Below are positions 19,906 through 28,559 of a stretch of DNA of 54,518 nucleotides, piece after piece. The stretch is from Methanobacterium sp. UBA353. GTDB taxonomy: Archaea; Methanobacteriota; Methanobacteria; Methanobacteriales; Methanobacteriaceae. The notes under the pieces are model-generated. The model saw only the letters and a program-made list of their open reading frames with translations, was not told the DNA's origin and made no database searches. The stretch lies in the NCBI GenBank assembly GCA_002496805.1, contig DALO01000017.1, positions 1 to 54,518 of the forward strand. The letters are read 5' to 3'. Every line of letters starts with the position of its first letter. The stretch's first letter is position 1. Both the position numbers and the translations under genes were made by a program.

Positions 19906-20368
19906 ATGACAATTGAAATAAAAAAAAATCGAAACAAAACAAGTGGCATTTATCCTAGAAAAGGGAAGTTATGAAAAAATTCCCGAAACCTTGGATGAAG
20001 TTGTAGGATGGCTTATGACTAAGGACGTTGAGATCCAAATGCCCATATACGGTTTGTACTACAATAGCCCTATGGACGTATCTGAAGACCAGCTTGAATG
20101 GGAAATGGGAGCAGCTTTCATAGGGGATTTGAAAGGTGAAGGAAGAATTAAAATCAAAACCGTCCCAGATCACACGGTTGTATCTACTATCTTTAAAGGT
20201 CCATTTAGTGAGGCAAATTCAGTTTATGGATCCCTATTTGAATTTGCTGCAAGTAATGGTTATAAAATTGCAGGACCAGTTCTTGAAAGTTATCTGAACA
20301 ACCCAAATGAAGTGCCTGAAAGTAAACTGTTAACTGAGGTGCAATTTCCAGTTGTAATAAAAAAATAA
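19906..20368 (+). pseudogene. GyrI-like small-molecule-binding protein, frameshifted near the start
   Basis: A GyrI-like/SOUL effector-binding domain of about 152 residues without a DNA-binding domain. The body (from 19943) reads cleanly: KGSYEKIPETLDEVVGWL ... GLYYNSP ... LLTEVQFPV. The natural start is ATG 19906, preceded by GGTGGAT, giving MTIEIKK. Between them an A9 run (19920-19928) puts the start one base out of frame: with A8 it would read MTIEIKKIETKQVAFILEKG, matching the paralogue encoded at 33230-33688. So this is either a one-base homopolymer sequencing error, a real frameshift, or a slippage site. A GTG at 19943 could give a shorter 141-residue product. Confidence 0.7.
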
Positions 20369-20373
20369 ATTTT

Positions 20374-20392
20374 TTTCTTATAGGGTTTTTAA
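20374..20392 (+). terminator. T-rich tract, probable archaeal terminator
   Basis: Two T runs (TTTTTTTCTT and GGTTTTT) follow the GyrI-like stop within 25 bp. Archaeal polymerase ends at such tracts without needing a hairpin. A C10 homopolymer (20398-20407) follows. Confidence 0.35.
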
Positions 20393-20626
20393 TACCACCC
20401 CCCCCCCTCTTGTTTTAGAATGACATGAGCTGCAATTGGTTTGGTATGACCCCAAAAATAATCACTTCAATATCAACTTTAGCAAATTTCAATGCTTTCC
20501 CTATATTTTTCTGATTTAGGTATTAAACTGGCCCCATGACCTTTAATTTTACATTTATATAGTTTAAATTATCATCAATAAATAGGGTCTTGTTTTGTGG
20601 ATTGATAAATTAAGTATTAATGGAGA

Positions 20627-22009
20627 ATGATGATGAACTCAAATTCAAAAAAAGACATAGATCAGCGCATCGCCATGATTACTGGAGACCCCAAAAGGGC
20701 CATCAGGGTACTTTCAGTGCCAATGATAATTTCCATGTTCCTTATCATGGCTTACAACCTTGCTGATAGTATATGGGTTGCTGGTCTTGGTCCTAATGCA
20801 TTGGCGGCACTGGGATTTACAAATCCTCTGTTTTTCATAGTTATAGGACTAGGCAACGGCTTGGCAGTCGGTGCTACGTCTTTAATTGCAAGATGCATAG
20901 GTGCTGAGAAGAAAAAAAGTGCGGATAACGCAGCAATACACTCTATAATTCTTACAATGGTATTTTCAGTAGTTTTAACACTGATAACTTTAATTTTTCT
21001 CCGTGAAATTCTTTTATTGATGGGTGCCGGAGAAACAGTCGGATTAGCTACTGATTATGGTCAAATTGTATTCGGTGGGCTCGTATTATTCATGTTTTCA
21101 AGTATGGCCTCGGGTATCCTAAGAGCAGAAGGAGATGCAAACCGACCCATGTATGCCATGGCAGTAACGGCTATTTTGAATATAATACTAGATCCCATAT
21201 TCATATATTACTTTGGATGGGGAGTAAAAGGTGCTGCTTGGGCTACAATAATCTCTGCCAGCATTTCATGTATCGTAATGGTGTATTGGTTATTTTTAAA
21301 AAGAGATACTTATATTTCCTTCTCTAAAAAATATTTCAGGGCCAGTTGGAATGTAGTAAAAGATATTTTAAGTGTGGGCTTGCCTGCCAGTGCAGAATCT
21401 TTTGTAATGTCAGTTTTGGGAGTGTTTTTAAATTTAATGCTTGTGATTTCTGGGGGAGCAACAGCGGTGGCAGTTTACACTGCCGGATGGAGAGTTGTTA
21501 ACATGGCAATGATAATACCAATAGGGTTAGGCACAGCAACAGTAACTGTTTCTGGGGCTGCTTACGGAGCTAAAAATTATAAAAACCTATCTAATGCACT
21601 TAGTTACTCGACTAAATTAGGAGTAAGTATTGCTTTAGTCACTGCCACAATTTCATATATATTCGCAGGAAACATAGCCAGTATATTCACTTATTCAGCC
21701 CAAAGTGTCTTCATGGCACCTTCAATAGCCGCATTCCTCCAAGTGATGTTCTTATTCTATCTTCCTATCCCATTAGGAATCAATGCCAGTTCCATATTTC
21801 TTGGAGTGGGTAAAGGAGTAACATCTCTAATCTTAACTGTTTTAAGAGAAGTAATCCTCATATCCTTCTTTGCTTACCTATTTACATTCACGCTGGGCTT
21901 TGGATCACAGGGTGTGTGGTGGGGAATAGTTGTTGGGGGAGGAATTGGATGTATAATCGCTTATGCATATGCTAAGATGTTCGTTAAACGTTTAACAGAA
22001 TTAACATAG
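20627..22009 (+). CDS. MATE-family multidrug exporter
   Basis: 460 residues with about 12 membrane helices in two homologous halves, the MATE/NorM plan. The first half begins ALRVLSVP-like (AIRVLSVPMIISMFLIMAYNLADSIWVAGLGPNALAALGF), with the second half repeating the pattern after about residue 240 (DILSVGLPASAESFVMSVLGVFLNLML). MATE proteins exchange Na+ or H+ for organic cations or drugs. Three consecutive ATG codons lie at the start; GGAG at 20622-20625 is best spaced for the third (20633). No neighbour points to a specific substrate. Confidence 0.9.
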   Translation: MMMNSNSKKDIDQRIAMITGDPKRAIRVLSVPMIISMFLIMAYNLADSIWVAGLGPNALAALGFTNPLFFIVIGLGNGLAVGATSLIARCIGAEKKKSADNAAIHSIILTMVFSVVLTLITLIFLREILLLMGAGETVGLATDYGQIVFGGLVLFMFSSMASGILRAEGDANRPMYAMAVTAILNIILDPIFIYYFGWGVKGAAWATIISASISCIVMVYWLFLKRDTYISFSKKYFRASWNVVKDILSVGLPASAESFVMSVLGVFLNLMLVISGGATAVAVYTAGWRVVNMAMIIPIGLGTATVTVSGAAYGAKNYKNLSNALSYSTKLGVSIALVTATISYIFAGNIASIFTYSAQSVFMAPSIAAFLQVMFLFYLPIPLGINASSIFLGVGKGVTSLILTVLREVILISFFAYLFTFTLGFGSQGVWWGIVVGGGIGCIIAYAYAKMFVKRLTELT

Positions 22010-22010
22010 A

Positions 22011-22196
22011 TTAGTGAAAATGCATGTTAATCACCAGATTCTTAGCAATATCCGGCACCTGGTTTTGGTACCCTTCCATTTCAGTTTGAAGATTCGTTTC
22101 TTCGAAGATAATTACGTACTAAGTGTTTCGCAATGATAATGGCAAGAAAGTCTAGGATCGGAATATATTTTCATCCCATTTTTTTTACAGCCTCCT
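22011..22196 (-). pseudogene. Decayed small gene, frame broken
   Basis: On the minus strand an AGGAGG (22191-22196) precedes ATG GGA TGA, an immediate stop. Past that stop the same frame reads KYIPILDFLAIIIAKHL and ends at 22081; from about 22118 to 22011 another frame reads FEETNLQTEMEGYQNQVPDI and ends in TAA. Both pieces look protein-like, and joining them across one frameshift gives a continuous small protein. I do not recognise the family. Could be chance, though the ribosome binding site argues for a former gene. Confidence 0.35.
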
Positions 22197-22329
22197 AAAA
22201 GACAAAACCACTCGCTATCCTAATATAAAATTTTTAAAGCTAGAAAATAATTATAACTTCAGAAGATGAATCTGGAAAAATAAAAAGAAAGAAAAAGAAA
22301 AAGTTCAAATCTTAGAGTATCCGATTTTT

Positions 22330-22995
22330 TTACAGTTTTTTATGGCAGAGCCACCAGTCATAACAGGCAAGTTCACCAGTTTTAGCTTTTTCAAGCCTTT
22401 CTTTTGATGTTTTCACATCTGTAGCTGGAGGTATGATTACTTCATCACCAATTAGTTGATTTTCTGGCCAGTTGGCAGGCATGGCAACACTGTTTTTGTC
22501 AGCTGTCTGCATGGCTTTCACAGCCCTTAAAATCTCATCCATGTTTCTACCTAATTCTTGAGGATAATAGAGGATTATCCGTATCTTACCCTTTTCATCA
22601 ACTATGAAAACAGCTCTAACAGTGTTAGTACCTTTTCCTGGATGAATTAAGCCCATGGCACTGGCAACTGCCCCTGTGTCTGCGATTACTGGGAACTCGA
22701 TCTGAACATCTAAGTTTTCTTTTATCCATTCTTCCCATTTAATATGAGCAAATACTTGGTCCACACTAAGACCAATAAGTTCACAATTTAAATCCCTGAA
22801 CTTATCATACAGTGTCTGGAACGCATGGAATTCTGTTGTACAGACTGGAGTGAAATCAGCAGGATGGCTGAAAAGAACAAACCATTTTCCAGAAAAATGT
22901 TTTGGAAGTTCTATAACCCCATGGGTTGTTTGCACAGTCATTTTTGGGAAGTCATCCCCTAAAAGAGGCATTCCTTTATTGTTTTCATTTTCCAT
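22330..22995 (-). CDS. Peroxiredoxin (Prx6 / archaeal thioredoxin peroxidase type)
   Basis: Thiol peroxidase of 221 residues that removes H2O2 and organic peroxides. The peroxidatic Cys52 is in HPADFTPVCTTEF; Cys211 and Cys217 near the C-terminus (CYDWWLC) match the C-terminal pair of archaeal Prx6-type enzymes. Start ATG 22995 gives MENENNKG and follows GGTGGTGTGAT; an upstream in-frame extension to 23136 is not Prx-like. Likely cytoplasmic oxidative-stress defence in an anaerobe. Its leader carries an inverted repeat. Confidence 0.93.
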   Translation of the reverse strand: MENENNKGMPLLGDDFPKMTVQTTHGVIELPKHFSGKWFVLFSHPADFTPVCTTEFHAFQTLYDKFRDLNCELIGLSVDQVFAHIKWEEWIKENLDVQIEFPVIADTGAVASAMGLIHPGKGTNTVRAVFIVDEKGKIRIILYYPQELGRNMDEILRAVKAMQTADKNSVAMPANWPENQLIGDEVIIPPATDVKTSKERLEKAKTGELACYDWWLCHKKL

Positions 22996-23039
22996 AATAT
23001 CACACCACCTTTTATTTTTGTTAAACATGGTATTAGTTC

Positions 23040-23065
23040 TTTTCGAAAATAGAACTGTTCGAAAA
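23040..23065 (-). promoter_or_regulatory. Inverted repeat in the peroxiredoxin promoter/leader
   Basis: TTTTCGAA (23040-23047) and TTCGAAAA (23058-23065) form an 8-bp inverted repeat with a 10-bp spacer. A TATA-like TTTAAATT lies about 15 bp upstream on the minus strand, so the repeat covers the likely transcription start. It could be a repressor operator or an RNA hairpin. Confidence 0.45.
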
Positions 23066-23475
23066 AGATAATTCCAATTTAAATCATTCCACAGATTTTT
23101 CTGGACAAAAATCTCAATTATGAGCGAACCATGCACAAATGTGGGAAATACTCCCCTAAATATCTATTTATAGTTTTAATTTGCCATATATTTATCGATA
23201 GACTTTATGATTATTTTAAACCTATTATTTGCAATATATGGTTTTTAAAATAGATCATTTTAATTAATTCTTCTTTGTTGGCTTTATTTTTTGCTTTTTA
23301 TATTTCTTATCAATGTATTAATATTTAAACCAAAATTATGGCAAAAAGGAGATATTGATGAGGAAGAGATATGATATGATGAGTCTTTCTCGATAAAATT
23401 TGGGAACGCATAGAAACAACTTAGAATAAATGGTGAACAGGAAAAGTAACCATAATTAAGGTAGATGCACTTTAA
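23066..23475. other. Intergenic, no gene recognised
   Basis: AT-rich. A minus-strand TATA-like ACTATAAATAG near 23165 could be an upstream promoter for the peroxiredoxin gene. An 86-codon minus-strand frame (23284-23544) overlaps the opposite-strand BlaI-like remnant, has low-complexity Phe/Tyr/Ser content and is not accepted. Confidence 0.35.
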
Positions 23476-23625
23476 TTTGCAATAACCCATGAACTTGCTA
23501 CCACAAAGCAAATAGCAAAAAATGTGGAGTGGAGTAAGCATCATACCATAACCATTACCAGACTTGTAGAGAAAGATATATTTTTCGCATTGCGGATTAA
23601 AAAGATCGTGAAAAGTTTAAGGTGA
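23476..23625 (+). pseudogene. Remnant of a BlaI/MecI-type winged-helix regulator
   Basis: A 49-codon open stretch without a start codon reads FAITHELATTKQIAKNVEWSK, then HHTITITRLVEKDIFF, ending at TGA 23623. This resembles the recognition-helix part of the BlaI/MecI/CopY family (tkeIa ... W...tv.t.l.RLveKgi). The rest of the domain is missing, so it is probably a fossil. The assignment rests on about 30 residues only. Confidence 0.4.
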
Positions 23626-23742
23626 AAAATAGTTTTAAAAAGAGGGTTTAATCTCTAAAATATCTGATAAAAACTTTGATATTGATAAATTCGTTAAATG
23701 TCATTAGACGACAATCTAATGAGAGACGATGGAGTTAATTTG

Positions 23743-23841
23743 ATGTTAAAAAACGAAACCATATGGTTTACTATCATACATACTGCCAATAAAAAAGATA
23801 TTTACGAATTTGTGAGAAAATTAGATAGTAGTAAAAATTAA
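23743..23841 (+). CDS. Possible 32-residue protein or C-terminal remnant
   Basis: ATG with GGAG 8 nt upstream; MLKNETIWFTIIHTANKKDI followed by YEFVRKLDSSKN. Its end resembles the last 20 residues of the next gene (FVFNIKDMDKFVELLKKE): both have an aromatic strand then K-D-x-(Y/K)-x-FV-x-L. It may be the tail of a lost paralogue or a true small gene. Not recognised. Confidence 0.3.
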   Translation: MLKNETIWFTIIHTANKKDIYEFVRKLDSSKN

Positions 23842-23895
23842 AGAAAAAACTAAAAAATTCGTGGCAAAACATAATTTATAGACATTAGGGATACT

Positions 23896-24162
23896 ATGAG
23901 AGCAGATGAAAAACTTGATGACCTAAAAAAAGCACTGAAAAACAGGAAATGCATTATCGAAAAACATTCGAGTGTTATGGAGATTACATTTGAAAAATCA
24001 GAGGATGCAAACTGGTTTAAAGATATCTTTGATGATTATGAGAAGGAATCTGCAGTTAGCTGTCTAATGTCCATGAGACCAAAAGGTCAAAATTTTCGGC
24101 ATAAGTTTGTATTTAACATCAAAGACATGGACAAATTCGTGGAACTTTTAAAAAAAGAATAA
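23896..24162 (+). CDS. Hypothetical small protein, 88 residues
   Basis: A charged protein with predicted alpha/beta content, starting MRADEKLDDLKKALKNRKCI after an AGGGA ribosome binding site. No membrane segment, one CxxM-like segment but no metal motif. No family recognised. It lies in a zone of small broken frames, so it may be the last intact member of a decayed cluster. Its end runs within a few codons of another protein-like frame, opening a possibility that the original protein was longer. Confidence 0.5.
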   Translation: MRADEKLDDLKKALKNRKCIIEKHSSVMEITFEKSEDANWFKDIFDDYEKESAVSCLMSMRPKGQNFRHKFVFNIKDMDKFVELLKKE

Positions 24163-24331
24163 TTGTGTTAAAGCTGACAAATCACGAAAATCAGGGTATC
24201 TATTTATAAAAAGACTTGGCATCTATCACCCAACATTTATAGAAGACACTGACGATTTTTACAATGAACCTTATCAAAAAGCTAATCTTCCAATGAAATC
24301 CCCAATAATTCTGTACTTATCCATTTTTTAG
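24152..24331 (+). pseudogene. Coding-like fragment without a start
   Basis: Open frame in +1 register relative to the preceding gene and overlapping its end. It reads KADKSRKSGYLFIKRLGIYH then PTFIEDTDDFYNEPYQKANL, ending in TAG 24329. Composition is protein-like, but no start codon or ribosome binding site exists. An A7 run (24150-24156) at the junction could be a frameshift point extending the 88-residue gene. Unknown family. Confidence 0.3.
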
Positions 24332-24650
24332 AAATGTTAATCAGATAAACTCCTAGAACCCATATACCCTATTTTATTCCATTATATTTTTTTAAAAAAA
24401 AAATGTACACCCTTAAAAACAGGATATTAGAATTCATTTTTAGAGATTTATTTAATACAATGGAAAATTATTTAAATCAAAAAGGGAAGGTCACTAAACA
24501 AGGTTAAAATATATTGATTGGCATTCTCCATTGAAAATCAAGTAAGATAGGGAATTTTTTGAAAAATCATAATATCAGATATTAGTCATTTAGGAGAAGT
24601 AAAAATAATTGATTAAATAGACTGGATTTATTTTAATTGAATGGTTTTAA
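24332..24650. other. AT-rich spacer before the PAS gene
   Basis: No gene or clear motif found. A tiny 15-codon frame at about 24460 has no support. Confidence 0.35.
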
Positions 24651-24662
24651 GGAGGAATAAAA

Positions 24663-26102
24663 GTAAAAAACAATTTCAAGATTCTCAGTGAGATTTTCAA
24701 AAAATCATCAGTGGGGATGCTGATTTATGATGATGAAGGAAATTTAACCAATTTAAATAGATCAGCTTTAAAAATCATTAACGTCCATGATAAAAAGGAT
24801 ATTCCAGTTAATAATCTATTTAATAATCCAATATTCCATTTTGAAAAAAAATCATTAATTAAAAAAGGATTATTTAAATTTCAATTAAATCCAAAAAATA
24901 TAGCTAATTATACTAATTTTGAAAAATCTCAAAATTTTTTAATTGACGGTGTTGTTTCAGTAATAGATTCAGGGTTTTTGGTGCAAGTCCATCTTACTTC
25001 TCCAGATAGTAAATCTGAAAAACTAATTTATGATGAAAAAAAATATAGGCGCTTTTTTGAGGATGACCTAACTGGAGATTTCATTGCAACCCCTGAAGGA
25101 AAAATATTAGAATGTAATCCTGCTTTTGCAGAAATATATGGTTTTAAAAACCTTGAAGATGCTTCCAATGCAGATATGTCTACATTCAACCTTGAAGACT
25201 GGAAAATTATAATTAAACGCCTTGAAACTGAGTATAAAATCAAAAATCATCAAACGACTCACATGAGGCATGATGGGAAGCAAATCCATATAGTTAGCAA
25301 TATTGTTGCTGTTTTCAGTGATAATACAGGGTTGGATCATGTTAAAGGTTTTATTTTCGATGATACTGAACGTAAAAACGCTGAAAAAGCTTTAAAAGAG
25401 AGTGAAAAAAAGTATCATCTTCTTTTTGATGAAGATTTGACTGGTGATTTCATTGCCACCCCTGAAGGAAAAATATTAGAATGTAATCCTGCTTTTGCAG
25501 AAATATATGGCTTAGAAAATTGCGAAAATGCACAAAAATGGAATATTTCAGAATCAAATCCATTCGACTGGCCATATATGGTTACAAAGATCAAAAATGA
25601 GGGTAAATTGCTTGGTTTTCAAAGTTGGCAACGGAGATCAGATGCTCAGAGGATTCATGTTGTGGCTAATCTTGTGGGAATTTTCAATGATTTAGGTGAA
25701 CTAACGCAAGTTAAAGGTTATGTCTTTGATGATAGTGAACGCAAAAAGACAGAAGAAAAACTTAATCGAGATAAACTTCAAATGACCGATATTTTAGATA
25801 GTATACAAGATGGATTTGTTGTTATAAACAATTTTTGGCATTTAACCTATGTTAATCGCTGCGCTGCAGAATATCTTGGTAAAGATGCGGATGATTTGGT
25901 GGGACAAAATATATTGGAAATATTTCCAAAGCTTCACAGAACCGTATATGAAAAAAAAATTAAAATCGCCATGAACAACCAAGAAATCCAACAATTTGAA
26001 GCTACAGGAATAAAAAAATCAGATCAAATATTTCATATCAGTGTTTACCCTTGGGATGAGGGATTGTCAGTCCATTGGAGACATAATCCAAGTAAATTAT
26101 AG
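24663..26102 (+). CDS. Multi-PAS sensor protein without a recognisable output domain
   Basis: The open frame starts at 24651. A perfect GGAGG (24651-24655) points to codon 24663, which is GTA, not a start codon; from there it reads VKNNFKILSEIFKKSSVGML. The first ordinary starts are GTG 24705 or ATG 24711 (463 residues). Domains, numbered from ATG 24711: a degenerate PAS (1-100), PAS (about 107-225), PAS (about 230-345) and PAS (about 350-455). The second and third share a near-identical core (DLTGDFIATPEGKILECNPA). There is no histidine kinase, GGDEF or HTH region, so it is either a signal-binding partner or a truncated kinase. No membrane segment. Confidence 0.75.
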   Translation, partial: VKNNFKILSEIFKKSSVGMLIYDDEGNLTNLNRSALKIINVHDKKDIPVNNLFNNPIFHFEKKSLIKKGLFKFQLNPKNIANYTNFEKSQNFLIDGVVSVIDSGFLVQVHLTSPDSKSEKLIYDEKKYRRFFEDDLTGDFIATPEGKILECNPAFAEIYGFKNLEDASNADMSTFNLEDWKIIIKRLETEYKIKNHQTTHMRHDGKQIHIVSNIVAVFSDNTGLDHVKGFIFDDTERKNAEKALKESEKKYHLLFDEDLTGDFIATPEGKILECNPAFAEIYGLENCENAQKWNISESNPFDWPYMVTKIKNEGKLLGFQSWQRRSDAQRIHVVANLVGIFNDLGELTQVKGYVFDDSERKKTEEKLNRDKLQMTDILDSIQDGFVVINNFWHLTYVNRCAAEYLGKDADDLVGQNILEIFPKLHRTVYEKKIKIAMNNQEIQQFEATGIKKSDQIFHISVYPWDEGLSVHWRHNPSKL

Positions 26103-26141
26103 AATATTTTAAGGGTTTCCTTCCAATTTGTAAAAATAGGA

Positions 26142-26588
26142 TTAGGATATGATGTTTACAGGGATTTTTGCTTTTTTAATCACTTTTTCTGTGGTGCTTC
26201 CCATTATAAATCGTTCCAATCCGTGTTTACCTGATTTGCCCATTATTATTTGATCAACACCTTCTTCTTCTGCAGTTTTCAGTATAACGTCTTCAGGTTT
26301 ACCTTTTTTTATCATGGTTCTAAGGTTAATGTTTTTACAGTTACCTTGGCATTTTTCTTTTTCTAACCTTTCTTTGAATTTATCAACGGCTTTTTTACCC
26401 TCTTCCCTCATTTCTTCTTCTAATTTTTCCTGTAAATCACTTTGTGGTAATGATTTTAAATAGTCCATATCAATTACATGTAAAACTATTATTTTCGCAC
26501 CACTTAACTCTGATTCAGAAATAGCATATTCTCCAGCACGTTTGGAAGCTTCTGATCCATCTGTCGGTAATAATATTTTGTAAACCAT
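26142..26588 (-). CDS. Universal stress protein (UspA family)
   Basis: About 148 residues from ATG 26588 (MVYKILLPTDGSEASKRA); an in-frame ATG at 26615 would add nine residues. The ATP-binding pattern G-x2-G-x9-G-(S/T) is present as GKSGKHGLERFIMGSTT, so this is an ATP-binding USP. A Cys pair in CQGNC occurs in a lysine-rich insertion in the middle. USPs modulate stress or transport; it lies 69 bp downstream of the anion transporter gene on the same strand and may be co-transcribed with it. Confidence 0.9.
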   Translation of the reverse strand: MVYKILLPTDGSEASKRAGEYAISESELSGAKIIVLHVIDMDYLKSLPQSDLQEKLEEEMREEGKKAVDKFKERLEKEKCQGNCKNINLRTMIKKGKPEDVILKTAEEEGVDQIIMGKSGKHGLERFIMGSTTEKVIKKAKIPVNIIS

Positions 26589-26684
26589 TTTAAACCCCAT
26601 ATCCTTTTTAACCATTTTATAGTTTATTTTTTTTGAAAAATAAATTATGGGTAGAAAATTTTACCCTCTATTTTTATAAATTGC

Positions 26685-28070
26685 TCATCCCAGTGCTGGT
26701 TTTGCAAGAGGGCTCAGTAAAATTATAATGGTTAAAAATACCCCAATTATGACCAATGGGATTCCTGCTTTTAATATCTCTTTAATTTTGACATATCCAG
26801 TCCCATAAGCCATAGCCACTGTTGGATCTGCCATTGGTAGCATGAAGGATAGTGAACATGCAATTGCCACTGGCACTGCATAAGTCCCTATGGATAATTC
26901 CTGTGCTTGGGCAAGTGTAACTGATAATGGTACGAGTATTGCTGAAAGTGCAATGTTTGACATTACTTGGGTTATGACAACTGCAATTATCATCAAGACT
27001 ACTATTATAAGGAGTGTTGATGGATCGCTACCCAATAATAGGACAATATCATTAATAAGCCATTTTGCAGCACCAGTTTTTAGTAGTGCAGCTCCAAGAC
27101 TTAATGCACCCCCAAAGAAGATAATTAATCCCCAATCTACTCCAGTCTGCGCATCTCTCCAATCAATTACTTTGAATATGAAAAATAACACAGCCCCAAT
27201 TAAAGCAATAGAATAACTGTTCAGTCCAGTCCAAGTTGTGGTAACCCATAAAAATATGGTAAATAAGAGTAGGGTTACAGAAATTTTTTCAACTTTTGTC
27301 ATTGGACCTAATGAATCCATTTTGTTAGATATGGTGTCCATTCCACCCATTATTCCTTTAACTTCTGGTTTGAATAGTTTTCCCAGTAATTTCCAAACAA
27401 CAATAAGCATGATTATAGCTAATGGAAATCCGAAGATCATCCAGTTAACAAAAGATATTTGGGTGTAGGCTGCAGCCATCAGGTTAGGAGCAGTTCCAAT
27501 TTCCGTACCGAATCCACCAGCCAGGGACCCATAGGATGCACCAAGAACCATTGCTTTTGCAAAGTTACTTTTTCCCTTTTCAGGATCATTAACACCCATT
27601 AATGGAATAATTTCCTTAATAATAGGTAGGAGCATTGCAAACGCCACAACGTTTTCAATCCAGGCAGATAAGATCCCTGTGGAAAACACAGCCACAAAAA
27701 GGCCACGATCAGGACTGGTTCCAAACTTGTTAAGCATGACATAGGTTAAACGTGTAGCTAATCCACTTTTTCGGATTGCTTCAGCTATTATGAAACCTCC
27801 AATCATGAGGAATATGATGGGATTTGCAAAACCCACAACAGCAGCATCAAAGCTTTCAACACCAATCATGGGTTGAATAAAGAGGATTATTAATGAAGTA
27901 ACAGCCAAATGAACTGTTTCAGATGCCCACATTATTATGGCAAATACAAGTAATGCAATTGCTGCATGCCCAGAATAGCTTAAACCTTCCATGGGGATTA
28001 ACATAACGACTATAAATGAAATTATCGCCAAAGGTATTCCCCATTTTTTCAAGTTTATATGCGTTTTCAA
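26685..28070 (-). CDS. DASS/SLC13-family anion (dicarboxylate) transporter
   Basis: 461 residues, about 11-12 membrane helices. It has the SLC13/CitT features: a first substrate/ion motif in GGFGTEIGTAPNLMAAA and a second repeat with VMSNIALSAILVPL. Such carriers import di- or tricarboxylates or sulfate with Na+. The start is TTG 28070 only 2 nt after AGGAGG plus CT, rather close; the protein start MKTHINLKKWGIPLAI is reasonable. Downstream universal stress gene may be in the same operon. Substrate not predictable. Confidence 0.85.
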   Translation of the reverse strand: MKTHINLKKWGIPLAIISFIVVMLIPMEGLSYSGHAAIALLVFAIIMWASETVHLAVTSLIILFIQPMIGVESFDAAVVGFANPIIFLMIGGFIIAEAIRKSGLATRLTYVMLNKFGTSPDRGLFVAVFSTGILSAWIENVVAFAMLLPIIKEIIPLMGVNDPEKGKSNFAKAMVLGASYGSLAGGFGTEIGTAPNLMAAAYTQISFVNWMIFGFPLAIIMLIVVWKLLGKLFKPEVKGIMGGMDTISNKMDSLGPMTKVEKISVTLLLFTIFLWVTTTWTGLNSYSIALIGAVLFFIFKVIDWRDAQTGVDWGLIIFFGGALSLGAALLKTGAAKWLINDIVLLLGSDPSTLLIIVVLMIIAVVITQVMSNIALSAILVPLSVTLAQAQELSIGTYAVPVAIACSLSFMLPMADPTVAMAYGTGYVKIKEILKAGIPLVIIGVFLTIIILLSPLAKPALG

Positions 28071-28559
28071 AGCCTCCTACATTTTTACTGTTTACCTAGA
28101 TTTATTGGACATATAAACATATTTTATAATGATTAATCATTTTATTACATATATCTAATTACTAGGGATTCAAGGAAGATAAAAATGATTTTTAAGATAC
28201 AAATGAAGTTTTATTTAATAAATTTATTCTTCAACTTTTATTTTTATACCAAGTTAATTTTCTATTCTGTGGGTTATTTACCATTGATATTTCCGTTCCC
28301 CCAAAAAAATAGGATCAGATAGATCAATTCAAGTGGATAGTTTTCGTGGTGAATTCTCAAATTACACCATTTTCAAGATAACATCAGAATCAAAGTGCCC
28401 TGATGGTGTTTTATACAGATTAGTATCTGTTTGAGGGGAAAAAAGCAAAAAATAATAATTTAGGATTTAATCAAATGATCATGTCTATATATTATTGATC
28501 AAATAAATTTAACAAATTCTTAATCCATCAAGATAATAATAATTTTAGGTGTTTTATAA
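28071..28559. other. Divergent promoter region with a 14-bp palindrome
   Basis: AATGATTAATCATT (28128-28141) is a perfect palindrome touching a minus-strand TATA-like ATTATAAAAT (28121-28130) of the transporter gene. In AT-rich DNA such palindromes arise by chance. The remainder holds no gene I can support. Confidence 0.35.

Noticed and set aside
20398..20407. C10 homopolymer
   Set aside because: Intergenic low-complexity run with no apparent role; possibly prone to sequencing error.
23284..23544. 86-codon minus-strand frame
   Set aside because: Overlaps the BlaI-like remnant on the plus strand, low-complexity composition, no ribosome binding site.
28128..28141. Palindrome AATGATTAATCATT as an operator of the anion transporter
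   Set aside because: Pure AT-type palindromes of this length are expected by chance in this DNA; kept only as a note in the spacer.
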